The position numbers and the translations under genes are program-made. From contig NC_135136.1 in NCBI RefSeq assembly GCF_051014445.1, positions 13,162,001-13,226,000 of the forward strand: DNA of 64,000 bases, read 5' to 3'. Origin of the DNA: Colletes latitarsis. Its lineage: Eukaryota; Arthropoda; Insecta; Hymenoptera; Colletidae. Of this stretch, positions 11,201 to 24,305 are shown one piece after another. Numbering within the stretch: position 1 is the first letter of the stretch; each line of letters opens with the position of its first letter. A model generated the notes under the pieces. That model had not been told where the DNA came from and did not search any database. It saw nothing but the letters and a program-made list of their open reading frames with translations.

Positions 11201-13126
11201 GCGTTGTACACATACTTGTTGAACAGATCCTGGGTATTTTTCTGGTTTGGATCACGCAGTAATGTGGTACCACACTGAAATAGTCGATTAAACCTGTTTT
11301 CGATCAATATTTTAGAGGATAACGCAAGTTATGTCTGGGATAGTTCCGGGATTTGCCCTCGTCAGGCTCATACTTTCGCATTCTTCACATACTTGTTGAA
11401 CAGATCCTGGGTATTTTTCTGGTTTGGATCAGGCAGTAATGTGGCACCACACTTAAACAGTCGATTAAACCTGGTTTCGATCAATATTTTTGAGGATAAC
11501 GCATGTTAGGTCTAGGTTAGGCCCGAGATTTGCCCTCATCAGGGTCATATTTCCGCGTTCTTCACATACTTGTTGAACAGATCTTGGGTATTTTTCTGGT
11601 TTGGATCACGTAGTAATGTGGTACCTCACTGAAACAGTCGATTAAACCTGGTTTCGATCAGTATTTTTGAGGGTAACGCATGTTAGGTCTAGGTTAGGCC
11701 TGGGATTTTCCCTGATCAGCCACATACTTTCGCATTCTTCACATACTTGTTGAACGGATCCTGGGTTTTTTGTGGTTTGGATCACGTAGTAATGTGGTAC
11801 CACACTGAAACATTCAATTAAACCTGGACTTGATAAATGTTTTAGAGGATAACGCATGTTGAGTCTGGGATAAGTCTGGGATTTGCCCTCATCAGGGTCA
11901 TATTTTCGCATTTTTCACATACCTGTTGAACAGATCCCTGGCTTTTTCTGGTTTGGATCACGTAGAAATGTGGTACCACACTGAAACATTCAATTAAACC
12001 TGGTACTGATAAATATTTTTGAGGGTAACGCATGTTAGGTCTAGGTCAGGCCTGGGATTTTCCCTCATCAGACACATACTTTCGCACTCTTCACATACTT
12101 GTTGAACGGATCCTGGGTGTTTTCTGGTTTGGATCACGTAGTAATGTGGTAGCACACTGAAAGAGTCCATTAAACCTGGTTGCGATCAATATTTTAGAGG
12201 ATAACGCATGTTCTGTCTAGGTTAGGCCTGGGATTTGCCCTCATCAGACACATACTTTCGCATTTTCCGCATACTTGTTGAACAGATCCTGGGTTTTTTC
12301 TGGTTTGGATCACGTAGTAATGTGGTAGCACACTGAAACAGTCCATTAAACCTGGTTTCGATCAATATCTTTGAGGATAACTCATGTTAGGTCTAGGTTA
12401 GGCCCGGGATTTGCCCTCATCAGGGTCATATTTCCGCGTTCTTCACATACTTGTTGAACAGATCCTGGGCTTTTTCTGGATTGGATCAGGTTGTAATGTG
12501 GTACCACACTGAAACAGTCCATTAAACCTGGTTTCGATCAATATTTTAGAGGAGAACGCAAGTTAGGTCTGGGATAGGTCTGGGATTTGCCCTGATCAGG
12601 CTCGCACTTTCGCATATTTCTCGCACTCGGTGGCCAGATTTTGGGCTTTTTCTGGTTTGGATCCCGTAGTATTGTGGTACCACACTGAAACATTCAATTA
12701 AACCTGGTCTTGATAAATATTTTAGAGGATAACGCATGTTAGATCTGGGTTATGTCTAGGATTTGCCCAAATCAGGCTCATGAATTCGCATATTTCTCAT
12801 ACTTCATGGCTAGATACTGGGCTTTTTCAGGATTGGATCACGTAGTAATGTGGTACCACACTGAAACAGTAAATTAAACCTAGTTTCGATCAATATTTTA
12901 GAGGATAACGCAAGTTAGGTATAGGTTAGGCCTGGGATTTTCCCTCATCAGACACATACTTTCGCATTCTTCACATACTTGTTGAACGGATCCTGGGGTT
13001 TTTCAGGTTTGGATCACGTAGTAATGTGGTAGCTCACTGAAACAGTCCATTAAACCTGGTTTCGATCAATATTTTAGAGGATAACGCATGTTCTCTCTAG
13101 GTTAGGCCTGGGATTTGCCCTCATCA
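8282..13126 (+). repeat. HOR block A, copy 2
   Basis: This is a near-identical copy of 1-4845. Right of 13126 the sequence switches in register to a unit like that at 4146-4240 (GGGTCATATTTCCGC), and then at about 13226 to a copy of about 1061-1600. The array therefore resumed from earlier parts of the same repeat after the break, as expected from unequal exchange. Confidence 0.93.
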
Positions 13127-15909
13127 GGGTCATATTTCCGCGTTCTTCACATACTTGTTGAACAGATCCTGGGCTTTTTCTGGATTGGATCAGGTTGTAA
13201 TGTGGTACCACACTGAAGCAGTCCATTAAACCTGGTTTCGATCAATATCTTAGAGGACAACGGAAGTTAGGTCTCGGATAGGTCTGGGATTTGCCCTGAT
13301 CAGGTTCGCACTTTCGCATATTTCTCATACTCGGTGGCCAGGTTCTGGGCTTTTTCTGGTTTGGATCCCGTAGTATTGTGGTACCACACTGAAACATTCA
13401 ATTAAACCTGGTCTTGATAAATAATTTAGAGGATAACGCATGTTAGATCTGGGTTATGTCTAGGATTTGTCCAAATCAGGCTCATAAATTCGCATATTTC
13501 TCATACTTCATGGCTAGATACTGGGCTTTTTCAGGATTGGATCACGTAGTAATGTGGTACCACACTTGAACAGTAAATTAAACCTAGTTTCGATCAATGT
13601 TTTAGAGGATAACGCAAGTTAGGTCTGGGATAGGTCTGGCATTTGCCCTCATCGGGGTCATATTATCGCATTTTTCACATACTTGTTGAACAGATCCCTT
13701 GCTTTTTCTGGTTTGGATCACGTACAAATGTGGTACCACACTGAAACATTCAATTAAACCTGGTTTCGATCAATATTTTAGAGGACAACGCAAGTTAGGT
13801 CTGCGATAGGTCTGGGAATTGCCATCATCAGGGTCATATTTTCGCGTTCTTCACATACTTGTTGAACAGATCCTGGGTATTTTTCTGGTTTGGATCAGGT
13901 AGTAACGTGGTACCACACTGAAGCAGTCGATTAAACCTGGTTTCGATCAATATTTTTGAGGATAACGCATGTTAGGTCTAGGTTAGGCCCGGGATTTGCC
14001 CTCACCAGGGTCATATTTCCGCGTTCTTCACATACTTGTTGAACAGATCCTGGGTATTTTTCTGGTTTGGATCACGCAGTAATGTGGTACCACACTGAAA
14101 TAGTCGATTAAACCTGGTCTTGGTAAATATTTTAGAAGATAACGCATGTTAGATCTGGGTAATGTCTAGGATTTGCCCTAATCAGGCACATAATTTCGCA
14201 TTTTCCACATACATGTTGAACAGATCCTGGGTTTCTTCTGGTTTGGATCACGTAGTAATGTGGTACCACACTGAAGCATTCAATTAAACCTGGTCTTGGT
14301 AAATATTTTAGAGGATAACGCATGTTAGGTCTGGGGTAGGTCTGGGATTTGCTCTCATCAGGCTCGTACTTTCGCATATTTCTCATACTTGATGGCCAGA
14401 TTCTGGGCTTTTTCTAGTTTGGATTCTGTAGTAATGTGGTGCCACACTGAGACAGTCCATTTAACCTGGTTTCTATCAATATTTTAGAGGATAACACATG
14501 TTATGTCTAGGTTAGGCCTGGGATTTACTCTCATCAGGCTCGTACTTTCGCAAATTTCTCATAATTCATGGCCAGATTCTGGGCTTTTTCTGGATTGGAT
14601 CAGGTAGTAATGTGGTACCACACTGAGACAGTCCATTAAACCTGGTTTCGATCAATATTTTAAAGGATAACGGAAGTTAGGTCTCGGATAGGTCTGGGAT
14701 TTGCCCTGATCAGGCTCGCACTTTCGCATATTTCTCATACTCGGTGGCCAGATTCTGGGCTTTTTCTGGATTGGATCACGTAGTAATGTGGTACCACACT
14801 GAAACAGTAAATTAAACCTAGTTTCGATCAATATTTTTGAGGATAACGCATGTTAGGTCTAGGTTAGGCCCGGGATTTGCCCTCACCAGGGTCATATTAC
14901 CGCGTTCTACACATACTTGTTGAACAGATCCTGGGTATTTTTCTGGTTTGGATCACGCAGTAATGTGGTACCACACTGAAATAGTCGATTAAACCTGTTT
15001 TCGATCAATATTTTAGAGGATAACGCAAGTTATGTCTGGGATAGTTCCGGGATTTGCCCTCGTCAGGCTCATACTTTCGCATTCTTCACATACTTGTTGA
15101 ACGGATCCTGGGTTTTTTCAGGTTTGGATCACGTAGTAATGTGGTACCACACAGAAACATTCTATTAAACCTGGTCTTGATAAATATTTTAGAGGATAAC
15201 GCATGTTAGGTCAGGGTTAGGTCTAGGATTTGCCCTCATCAGGCTCGTACTTTCGAATATTTCTCATAGTTCATGGCCTGATTCTGGGCTTTTTCTGGTT
15301 TGGATCACATAGTAATGTGGTACCACACTGAAACAGTCGATTAAACCTGGTTTCGGTCAGTATTTTTGAGGGTAACGCATGTTAGGTCTAGGTTAGGCCT
15401 GGGATTTTCCCTCATCAGACACATACTTTCGCATTCTTCACATACTTGTTGAACAGATCCGGGGTTTTTTCAGGTTTGGATCACGTAGTAATGTGGTACC
15501 ACACTGAAACAGTAAATTAAACCCAGTTTCGATCAATATTTTAGAGGATAACGCAAGTTAGGTCTGGGATAGGTCTGGGATTTGCCCACATCAGGGTCAT
15601 ATTTTCGCATTTTTCACATACTTGTTGAACAGATCCCTGGCTTTTTCTGGTTTGGATCACGTAGAAATGTGGTACCACACTGAAACATTCAATTAAACCT
15701 GGTACTGATAAATATTTTTGAGGATAACGCATGTTATGTCTGGGAGAGGTCCGGGATTTGCCCTCATCAGACACATACTTTCGCATTCGTCACATACTTC
15801 TTGACGGATCCTGGGTATTTTTCTGGTTTGGATCTGGTAGTAATGTGGTACCACACTGAAACAGTCGATTAAACCTGGTTTCGATCAATATTTTTGAGGA
15901 TAACGCATG
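13127..15909 (+). repeat. Mosaic satellite stretch between block A copies 2 and 3
   Basis: This stretch is pieced together from block types found elsewhere: about 13226-13750 resembles 1061-1600, about 13760-13930 resembles 5838-6000 (with GTCTGCGATAGG), and about 13950-14400 resembles 1970-2410. Units near 14401-14570 carry a distinct type (TCTAGTTTGGATTCTG, GTGCCACACTGAGAC) that reappears near 23520, 38620, 49690, 52850, 60740 and 63180. A one-base-shorter CTTGACGG unit lies near 15799. No gene was seen. Confidence 0.8.
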
Positions 15910-17438
15910 TTAGGTCTAGGTTAGGCCTGGTATTTTCCCGCATCAGACACATTCTTTCACATTCTTCGCAGACTTGTTGAACGGATTCTGGGCTTTTTCT
16001 GGTTTGGATGCCGTAGTAATGTGGTACCACACTGAAACATTCAATTAAACCTGGTCTTGATAAATATTTTGGAGGATAACGCATGTTAGGTCTGGGTTAG
16101 GTCTAGGATTTGCCCTAATCAGGCTCATATTTTCGCATATTTCTCAAACTTGATGGCCAGATCCATTGCTTTTTCTAGATTGGAACCTGTAGTAATGTGG
16201 TACCACACTGAAACAGTACATTTAACCTGGTTTCGATAAATATTTTAGAGGATAACGCATGTTAGATCTGGGTATTGTCTAGGATTTGCCCTAATCAGGC
16301 ACATAATTTCGCATTTTCCACATACATGTTGAACAGATCCTGGGTTTCTTCTGGTTTGGATCACGTAGTAATGTGGTACCACACTGAAACATTCAATTAA
16401 ACCTGGTTTCCATCAATATTTTAGAGGATAACGCATGTTATGTCTAGGTTAGGCCTGCGATTTGCTCTCATCAGGCTCGTACTTTCGCATATTTCTCATA
16501 ATTAATGGCCAGATTCTGGGCTTTTTCTGGATTGGATCAGGTAGTAATGTGGTACCACACTGAGACAGTCTAGTAAACCTGGTTTCGATCAATATCTTAG
16601 AGGACAACGGAAGTTAGGTCTCGGATAGGTCTGGGATTTGCCCTGATCAGGCTCGCACTTTCGCATATTTCTCATACTCGGTGGCCAGGTTCTGGGCTTT
16701 TTCTGGTTTGGATCCCGTAGTATTGTGGTACCACACTGAAACATTCAATTAAACCTGGTCTTGATAAATATTTTAGAGGATAACGCATGTTAGATCTGGG
16801 TTATGTCTAGGATTTGTCCAAATCAGGCTCATAAATTCGCATATTACTCATACTTCATGGCTAGATACTGGGCTTTTTCAGGATTGGATCACGTAGTAAT
16901 GTGGTACCACACTTAAACAGTAAATTAAACCTAGTTTCGATCAATGTTTTAGAGGATAACGCAAGTTAGGTCTGGGATAGGTCTGGCATTTGCCCTCATC
17001 AGGGTCATATTATCGCAATTTTCACATACTTGTTGAACAGATCCCTTGCTTTTTCTGGTTTGGATCACGTAGAAATGTGGTACCACACTGAAACATTCAA
17101 TTAAACCTGGTACTGATAAATATTTTTGAGGGTAACGCATGTTCTGTCTAGGTTAGGCCTGGGATTTGCACTCATCAGACACATACTTTCGCATTTTCCA
17201 CATACTTGTTGAACAGATCCTGGGTTCTTTCTGGTTTGGATCACGTAGTAATGTGGTAGCACACTGAAACAGTCCATTAAACCTGGTTTCGATCAATATT
17301 TTTGAGGATAACGCATGTTAGATCTTGGTTAGGCCTGGGATTTGCCCTCATCAGACACATACTTTCGCATTCTCCACATACTTGTTGAACAGATCCTGGG
17401 TATTCTTCTGGTTTGGATCACGTAGTAATGTGGTACCA
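15910..17438 (+). repeat. HOR block A, copy 3 (partial)
   Basis: It matches 405-1933 at an offset of 15,505 bp with scattered single-base differences, for example around 17361-17367, where copies 1 and 2 have an unusual TGCTTTCGCGGT. The left end falls after a T/G difference at 404/15909. The right end falls where copies 1 and 2 have GGTACCATACTG and this copy has GGTACCACACTG. Confidence 0.85.
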
Positions 17439-17754
17439 CACTGAAACATTCAATTAAACCTGGACTTGATAAATGTTTTAGAGGATAACGCATGTTGAGT
17501 CTGGGATAAGTCTGGGATTTGCCCTCATCAGGCTCATAGTTTCGCGTTTTTCACATACTTGCTGAACAGATCCTGGGTTTTTTCTGTTTTGGATCACGTA
17601 GTATTGTGGTACCACACTGAAACATTCAATTAAACCTGGTCTTGATAAATATTTTAGAGGATAACGCATGTTAGATCTGGGTTATGTCTAGGATTTGCCC
17701 AAATCAGGCTCATAAATTCGCATATTTCTCATACTTCATGGCCAGATACTGGGC

Positions 17755-19795
17755 TTTTTCAGGATTGGATCAGGTAGTAATGTGGTACCACACTGAAACA
17801 GTAAATTAAACCTAGTTTCGATCAATATTTTAGAGGATAGGTCTGGGATTTGCCCTCATCAGGGTCATATTTTCGCATTTTTCACATACCTGTTGAACAG
17901 ATCCCTGCTTTTTCTGGTTTGGATCACGTAGAAATGTGGTACCACACTGAAACATTCAATTAAACCTGGTACTGATAAATATTTTTGAGGGTAACGCATG
18001 TTAGGTCTAGGTCAGGCCTGGGATTTTCCCTCATCAGACACATACTTTCGCACTCTTCACATACTTGTTGAACGGATCCTGGGTGTTTTCTGGTTTGGAT
18101 CACGTAGTAATGTGGTAGCACACTGAAAGAGTCCATTAAACCTGGTTGCGATCAATATTTTAGAGGATAACGCATGTTCTGTCTAGGTTAGGCCTGGGAT
18201 TTGCCCTCATCAGACACATACTTTCGCATTTTCCGCATACTTGTTGAACAGATCCTGGGTTTTTTCTGGTTTGGATCACGTAGTAATGTGGTAGCACACT
18301 GAAACAGTCCATTAAACCTGGTTTCGATCAATATCTTTGAGGATAACTCATGTTAGGTCTAGGTTAGGCCCGGGATTTGCCCTCATCAGGGTCATATTTC
18401 CGCGTTCTTCACATACTTGTTGAACAGATCCTGGGCTTTTTCTGGATTGGATCAGGTTGTAATGTGGTACCACACTGAAACAGTCCATTAAACCTGGTTT
18501 CGATCAATATTTTAGAGGAGAACGCAAGTTAGGTCTGGGATAGGTCTGGGATTTGCCCTGATCAGGCTCGCACTTTCGCATATTTCTCGCACTCGGTGGC
18601 CAGATTTTGGGCTTTTTCTGGTTTGGATCCCGTAGTATTGTGGTACCACACTGAAACATTCAATTAAACCTGGTCTTGATAAATATTTTAGAGGATAACG
18701 CATGTTAGATCTGGGTTATGTCTAGGATTTGCCCAAATCAGGCTCATGAATTCGCATATTTCTCATACTTCATGGCTAGATACTGGGCTTTTTCAGGATT
18801 GGATCACGTAGTAATGTGGTACCACACTGAAACAGTAAATTAAACCTAGTTTCAATCAATATTTTAGAGGATAACGCAAGTTAGGTATAGGTTAGGCCTG
18901 GGATTTTCCCTCATCAGACACATACTTTCGCATTCTTCACATACTTGTTGAACGGATCCTGGGGTTTTTCAGGTTTGGATCACGTAGTAATGTGGTAGCT
19001 CACTGAAACAGTCCATTAAACCTGGTTTCGATCAATATTTTAGAGGATAACGCATGTTCTCTCTAGGTTAGGCCTGGGATTTGCCCTCATCATACACATA
19101 CTTTCGCATTCTCCACATACTTGTTGAACAGATCCTGGGTTCTTTCTGGTTTGGATCACGTAGTAATGTGGTAGCTCACTGAAACAGTCCATTAAACCTG
19201 GTTTCGATCAATATTTTAGAGGATAACGCATGTTCTATCTAGGTTAGGCCTGGGATTTGCCCTCATCAGACACATACTTTCGCATTCTCCACATACTTGT
19301 TGAACAGATCCTGGGTTCTTCCTGGTTTGGATCACGTAGTAATGTGGTAGCACACTGAAACAGTCCATTAAACCTGGTTTCGATCAATATTTTTGAGGAT
19401 AACGCATGTTAGATCTTGGTTAGGCCTGGGATTTGCCCTCATCAGACACATACTTTCGCATTCTCCACATACTTGTTGAACAGATCCTAGGTATTCTTCT
19501 GGTTTGGATCACGTAGTAATGTGGTACCACACTGAAACATTCCATTAAACCCGGTTTCGGTCAATATTTTAGTGGATAACGCAAGTTAGGTCTGGGATAG
19601 GTCTGGGATTTGCCCTCATCAGGGTCATATTTTCGCATTCTTCACATACTTGTTGAACAGATCCTGGGTATTTTTCTGGTTTGGATCAGGTAGTAATGTG
19701 GCACCACACTGAAACAGTCGATTAAACCTGGTTTCGATCAATATTTTTGAGGATAACGCATGTTAGGTCTAGGTTAGGCCCGGGATTTGCCCTCA
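17755..19795 (+). repeat. HOR block B, copy 1 (partner at 27736-29776)
   Basis: It matches 27736-29776 at an offset of 9,981 bp. Both copies share a private one-base deletion (ATCCCTGCTTTTTC, 17901 and 27882) on top of the 21-bp deletion unit at their left end, which shows common descent of this exact block. The right end is a T/C switch in CCTCA(T/C)CAGG. Confidence 0.87.
17833..17847 (+). repeat. 21-bp-deleted unit junction, first of ten
   Basis: GAGGATAGGTCTGGG replaces a segment in which two GGATA words lie 21 bp apart (GAGGATAACGC...CTGGGATAGGTCTGGG). One GGATA and the DNA between are gone, which leaves a unit of about 155 bp. This is the leftmost example; none was seen in the first 17.8 kb. 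This unit has a further one-base loss (CCCTGCTTT). Confidence 0.9.
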
Positions 19796-20324
19796 TCAGG
19801 CTCGTACTTTCGCATATTCCTCTTGGTTCATGGCCGGATTCTGGGCTTTTTCTAGATTGGATCCTGTAGTATTGTGGTACCACACTGAAACATTCAATTA
19901 AACCTGGTCTTGATAAATATTTTAGAGGATAACGCATGTTAGATCTGGGTTATGTCTAGGATTTGCCCAAATCAGGCTCATAAATTCGCATATTTCTCAT
20001 ACTTCATGGCTAGATACTGGGCTTTTTCAGGATTGGATCACGTAGTAATGTGGTACCACACTGAAACAGTACATTTAACCTGGTTTCGATCAATATTTTA
20101 GAGGACAACGCAAGTTAGGTCTGCGATAGGTCTGGGAATTGCCATCATCAGGGTCATATTTTCGCGTTCTTCACATACTTGTTGAACAGATCCTGGGTAT
20201 TTTTCTGGTTTGGATCAGGTAGTAACGTGGTACCACACTGAAGCAGTCGATTAAACCTGGTTTCGATCAATATTTTTGAGGATAACGCATGTTAGGTCTA
20301 GGTTAGGCCCGGGATTTGCCCTCA
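19796..20324 (+). repeat. Three units present here, missing from the 29.8-kb copy
   Basis: This 529-bp stretch (3x176+1) separates block B from block C here. At 29776/29777 the two blocks are joined without it, in perfect register. It carries the ATATTCCTCTTGGTTCATGG and TCTGCGATAGG unit types, which are themselves present elsewhere (5560-5900, 37690-38030). Confidence 0.85.
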
Positions 20325-21342
20325 CCAGGGTCATATTTCCGCGTTCTTCACATACTTGTTGAACAGATCCTGGGTATTTTTCTGGTTTGCATCACGCAGT
20401 AATGTGGTACCACACTGAAATAGTCGATTAAACCTGGTCTTGATAAATATTTTAGAAGACAACGCATGTTAGATCTGGGTAATGTCTAGGATTTGCCCTA
20501 ATCAGGCACCTAATTTCGCATTTTCCACATACATGTTGAACAGATCCTGGGTTTCTTCTGGTTTGGATCACGTAGTAATGTGGTACCACACTGAAGCATT
20601 CAATTAAACCTGGTCTTGGTAAATATTTTAGAGGATAACGCATGTTAGGTCTGGGGTAGGTCTGGGATTTGCCCTCATCAGACACATACTTTCGCATTTT
20701 CCACATACATGTTGAACAGATCCTGGGTATTTTTCTGGTTTAGATCAGGTAGTAATGTGGTACCACACTGAAGCAGTCGATTAAACCTGGTTTCGATCAA
20801 TATATTTGAGGATAACTAATGTTAGGTCTAGGTTAGGCCCCGGATTTGCCCTCATCAGGGTCATATTTCCGCGTTCTTCACATACATGTTGAACAGATCC
20901 TGGGCTTTTTCTGGATTGGATCAGGTAGTAATGTGGTACCACACTGAAACAGTCCATTAAACCCGGTTTCGATAAATATTTTAAAGGACAACGGAAGTTA
21001 GGTCTCGGATAGGTCTGGGATTTGCCCTGATCAGGCTCGCACTTTCGCATATTTCTCATACTCGGTGGCCAGATTCTGGGCTTTTTCTGGTTTGGATCCC
21101 GTAGTATTGTGGTACCACACAGAAACATTCAATTAAACCTGGTCTTGATAAATATTTTAGAGGATAACGCATGTTAGATCTGGGTTATGTCTAGGATTTG
21201 CCCAAATCAGGCTCATAAATTCGCATATTTCTCATACTTCATGGCTAGATACTGGGCTTTTTCAGGATTGGATCACGTAGTAATGTGGTACCACACTGAA
21301 ACAGTAAATTAAACCTAGTTTCGATCAATATTTTAGAGGATA
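20325..21342 (+). repeat. HOR block C, copy 1 (partner at 29777-30794)
   Basis: It matches 29777-30794 at an offset of 9,452 bp with a few differences, such as TTTGCATCAC against TTTGGATCAC near 20390. It contains a unit with AATATATTTGAGGATAACTAATG and GGCCCCGGATTTG. The copies diverge at the GGATA deletion junction: this copy continues into a 21-bp-deleted unit and copy 2 into a full-length one. Confidence 0.87.
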
Positions 21343-23122
21343 GGTCTGGGATTTGCCCTCATCAGGGTCATATTTTCGCATTTTTCACATACCTGTTGAA
21401 CAGATCCCTGGCTTTTTCTGGTTTGGATCACGTAGAAATGTGGTACCACACTGAAACATTCAATTAATCCTGGTACTGATAAATATTTTTGAGGGTAACG
21501 CATGTTGGGTCTAGGTCAGGCCTGGGATTTTCCCTCATCAGACACATACTTTCGCACTCTTCACATACTTGTTGAACGGATCCTGGGTGTTTTCTGGTTT
21601 GGATCACGTAGTAATGTGGTAGCACACTGAAAAAGTCCATTATACCTGGTTGCGATCAATATTTTACAGGATAACGCATGTTCTGTCTAGGTTAGGCCTG
21701 GGATTTGCCCTCATCAGACACATACTTTCGCATTTTCCGCATACTTGTTGAACAGATCCTGGGTTTTTTCTGGTTTGGATCACGTAGTAATGTGGTAGCA
21801 CACTGAAACAGTCCATTAAACCTGGTTTCGATCAATATCTTTGAGGATAACTCATGTTAGGTCTAGGTTAGGCCCGGGATTTGCCCTCATCAGGGTCATA
21901 TTTCCGCGTTCTTCACATACTTGTTGAACAGATCCTGGGCTTTTTCTGGATTGGATCAGGTTGTAATGTGGTACCACACTGAAGCAGTCCATTAAACCTG
22001 GTTTCGATCAATATTTTAGAGGAGAACGCAAGTTAGGTCTGGGATAGGTCTGGGATTTGCCCTGATCAGGCTCGCACTTTCGCATATTTCTCGCACTCGG
22101 TGGCCAGATTTTGGGCTTTTTCTGGTTTGGATCCCGTAGTATTGTGGTACCACACTGAAACATTCAATTAAACCTGGTCTTGATAAATATTTTAGAGGAT
22201 AACGCATGCTAGATCTGGGTTATGTCTAGGATTTGCCCAAATCAGGCTCATGAATTCGCATATTTCTCATACTTCATGGCTAGATACTGGGCTTTTTCAG
22301 GATTGGATCACGTAGTAATGTGGTACCACACTGAAACAGTAAATTAAACCTAGTTTCGATCAATATTTTAGAGGATAACGCAAGTTAGGTCTAGGTTAGG
22401 CCTGGGATTTTCCCTCATCAGACACATACTTTCGCATTCTTCACATACTTGTTGAACGGATCCTGGGGTTTTTCAGGTTTGGATCACGTAGTAATGTGGT
22501 AGCTCACTGAAACAGTCCATTAAACCTGGTTTCGATCAATATTTTAGAGGATAACGCATGTTCTCTCTAGGTTAGGCCTGGGATTTGCCCTCATCATACA
22601 CATACTTTCGCATTCTCCACATACTTGTTGAACAGATCCTGGGTTCTTTCTGGTTTGGATCACGTAGTAATGTGGTAGCTCACTGAAACAGTCCATTAAA
22701 CCTGGTTTCGATCAATATTTTAGAGGATAACGCATGTTCTATCTAGGTTAGGCCTGGGATTTGCCCTCATCAGACACATACTTTCGCATTCTCCACATAC
22801 TTGTTGAACAGATCCTGGGTTCTTTCTGGTTTGGATCACGTAGTAATGTGGTAGCACACTGAAACAGTCCATTAAACCTGGTTTCGATCAATATTTTTGA
22901 GGATAACGCATGTTAGATCTTGGTTAGGCCTGGGATTTGCCCTCATCAGACACATACTTTCGCATTCTCCACATACTTGTTGAACAGATCCTAGGTATTC
23001 TTCTGGTTTGGATCACGTACTAATGTGGTACCACACTGAAACATTCCATTAAACCCGGTTTCGGTCAATATTTTAGTGGATAACGCAAGTTAGGTCTGGG
23101 ATAGGTCTGGGATTTGCCCTCA
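21277..23122 (+). repeat. HOR block E, copy 1 (partner at 32315-34160)
   Basis: It matches 32315-34160 at an offset of 11,038 bp. The copies share TAATCCTGGTACTGATAAA, GGGTCTAGGTCAGG, and a unit with TATACCTGGTTGCGATC and TTTTACAGGATAACGC. Differences include TAATGAGGTAG in copy 2 near 32651. Both copies end near CGTACTAATGTGG and CCCGGTTTCGGTC units, at a T/C switch in CCTCA(C/T)CAGG. Confidence 0.87.
21336..21350 (+). repeat. 21-bp-deleted unit junction
   Basis: Same GAGGATAGGTCTGGG junction, at the left end of block E copy 1. It is the point where blocks C copy 1 and copy 2 part. Confidence 0.9.
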
Positions 23123-24305
23123 CCAGGGTCATATTTCCGCGTTCTTCACATACTTGTTGAACAGATCCTGGGTATTTTTCTGGTTTGGATCACGCAGTAA
23201 TGTGGTACCACACTGAAATAGTCGATTAAACCTGGTCTTGATAAATATTTTAGAAGATAACGCATGTTAGATCTGGGTAATGTCTAGGATTTGCCCTAAT
23301 CAGGCACATAATTTCGCATTTTCCACATACATGTTTAACAGATCCTGGGTTTCTTCTGGTTTGGATCACGTAGTAATGTGGTACCACACTGAAGCATTCA
23401 ATTAAACCTGGTCTTGGTAAATATTTTAGAGGATAACGCATGTTAGGTCTGGGGTAGGTCTGGGATTTGCTCTCATCAGGCTCGTACTTTCGCATATTTC
23501 TCATACTTGATGGCCAGATTCTGGGCTTTTTCTAGTTTGGATTCTGTAGTAATGTGGTGCCACACTGAGACAGTCCATTTAACCTGGTTTCTATCAATAT
23601 TTTAGAGGATAACACATGTTATGTCTAGGTTAGGCCTGGGATTTACTCTCATCAGGCTCGTACTTTCGCATATTTCTCATAATTCATGGCCAGATTCTGG
23701 GCTTTTTCTGGATTGGATCAGGTAGTAATGTGGTACCACACTGAGACAGTCCATTAAACCTGGTTTCGATCAATATTTTAAAGGACAACGGAAGTTAGGT
23801 CTCGGATAGGTCTGGGATTTGCCCTGATCAGGCTCGCACCTTCGCATATTTCTCATACTCGGTGGCCAGATTCTGGGCTTTTTCTGGTTTGGATCCCGTA
23901 GTATTGTGGTACCACACAGAAACATTCAATTAAACCTGGTCTTGATAAATATTTTAGAGGATAACGCATGTTAGATCTGGGTTATGTCTAGGATTTGCCC
24001 AAATCAGGCTCATAAATTCGCATATTTCTCATACTTCATGGCTAGATACTGGGCTTTTTCAGGATTGGATCACGTAGTAATGTGGTACCACACTGAAACA
24101 GTAAATTAAACCTCGTTTCGATCAATATTTTAGAGGATAACGCATGTTCTGTCTAGGTTAGGCCTGGGATTTGCCCTCATCAGACACATACTTTCGCATT
24201 TTCCACATACATGTTGAACAGATCCTGGGTATTTTTCTGGTTTAGATCAGGTAGTAATGTGGTACCACACTGAAGCAGTCGATTAAACCTGGTTTCGATC
24301 AATAT
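23108..24305 (+). repeat. HOR block D1, copy 1 (partner at 38200-39397)
   Basis: It matches 38200-39397 at an offset of 15,092 bp. Both copies have CATACATGTTTAACAGATCC where the related units at 14132, 49422, 55015 and 62901 have GTTGAACAG. The right end is AATAT followed by T here and A in the partner. Confidence 0.85.

Noticed and set aside
8282..13126. Pure assembly duplication as explanation of block A copy 2
   Set aside because: Not excluded, but the copies differ at a few sites and are followed by different, in-register sequence, and similar blocks are found throughout, so a biological duplication is the simpler reading. Long reads would settle it.
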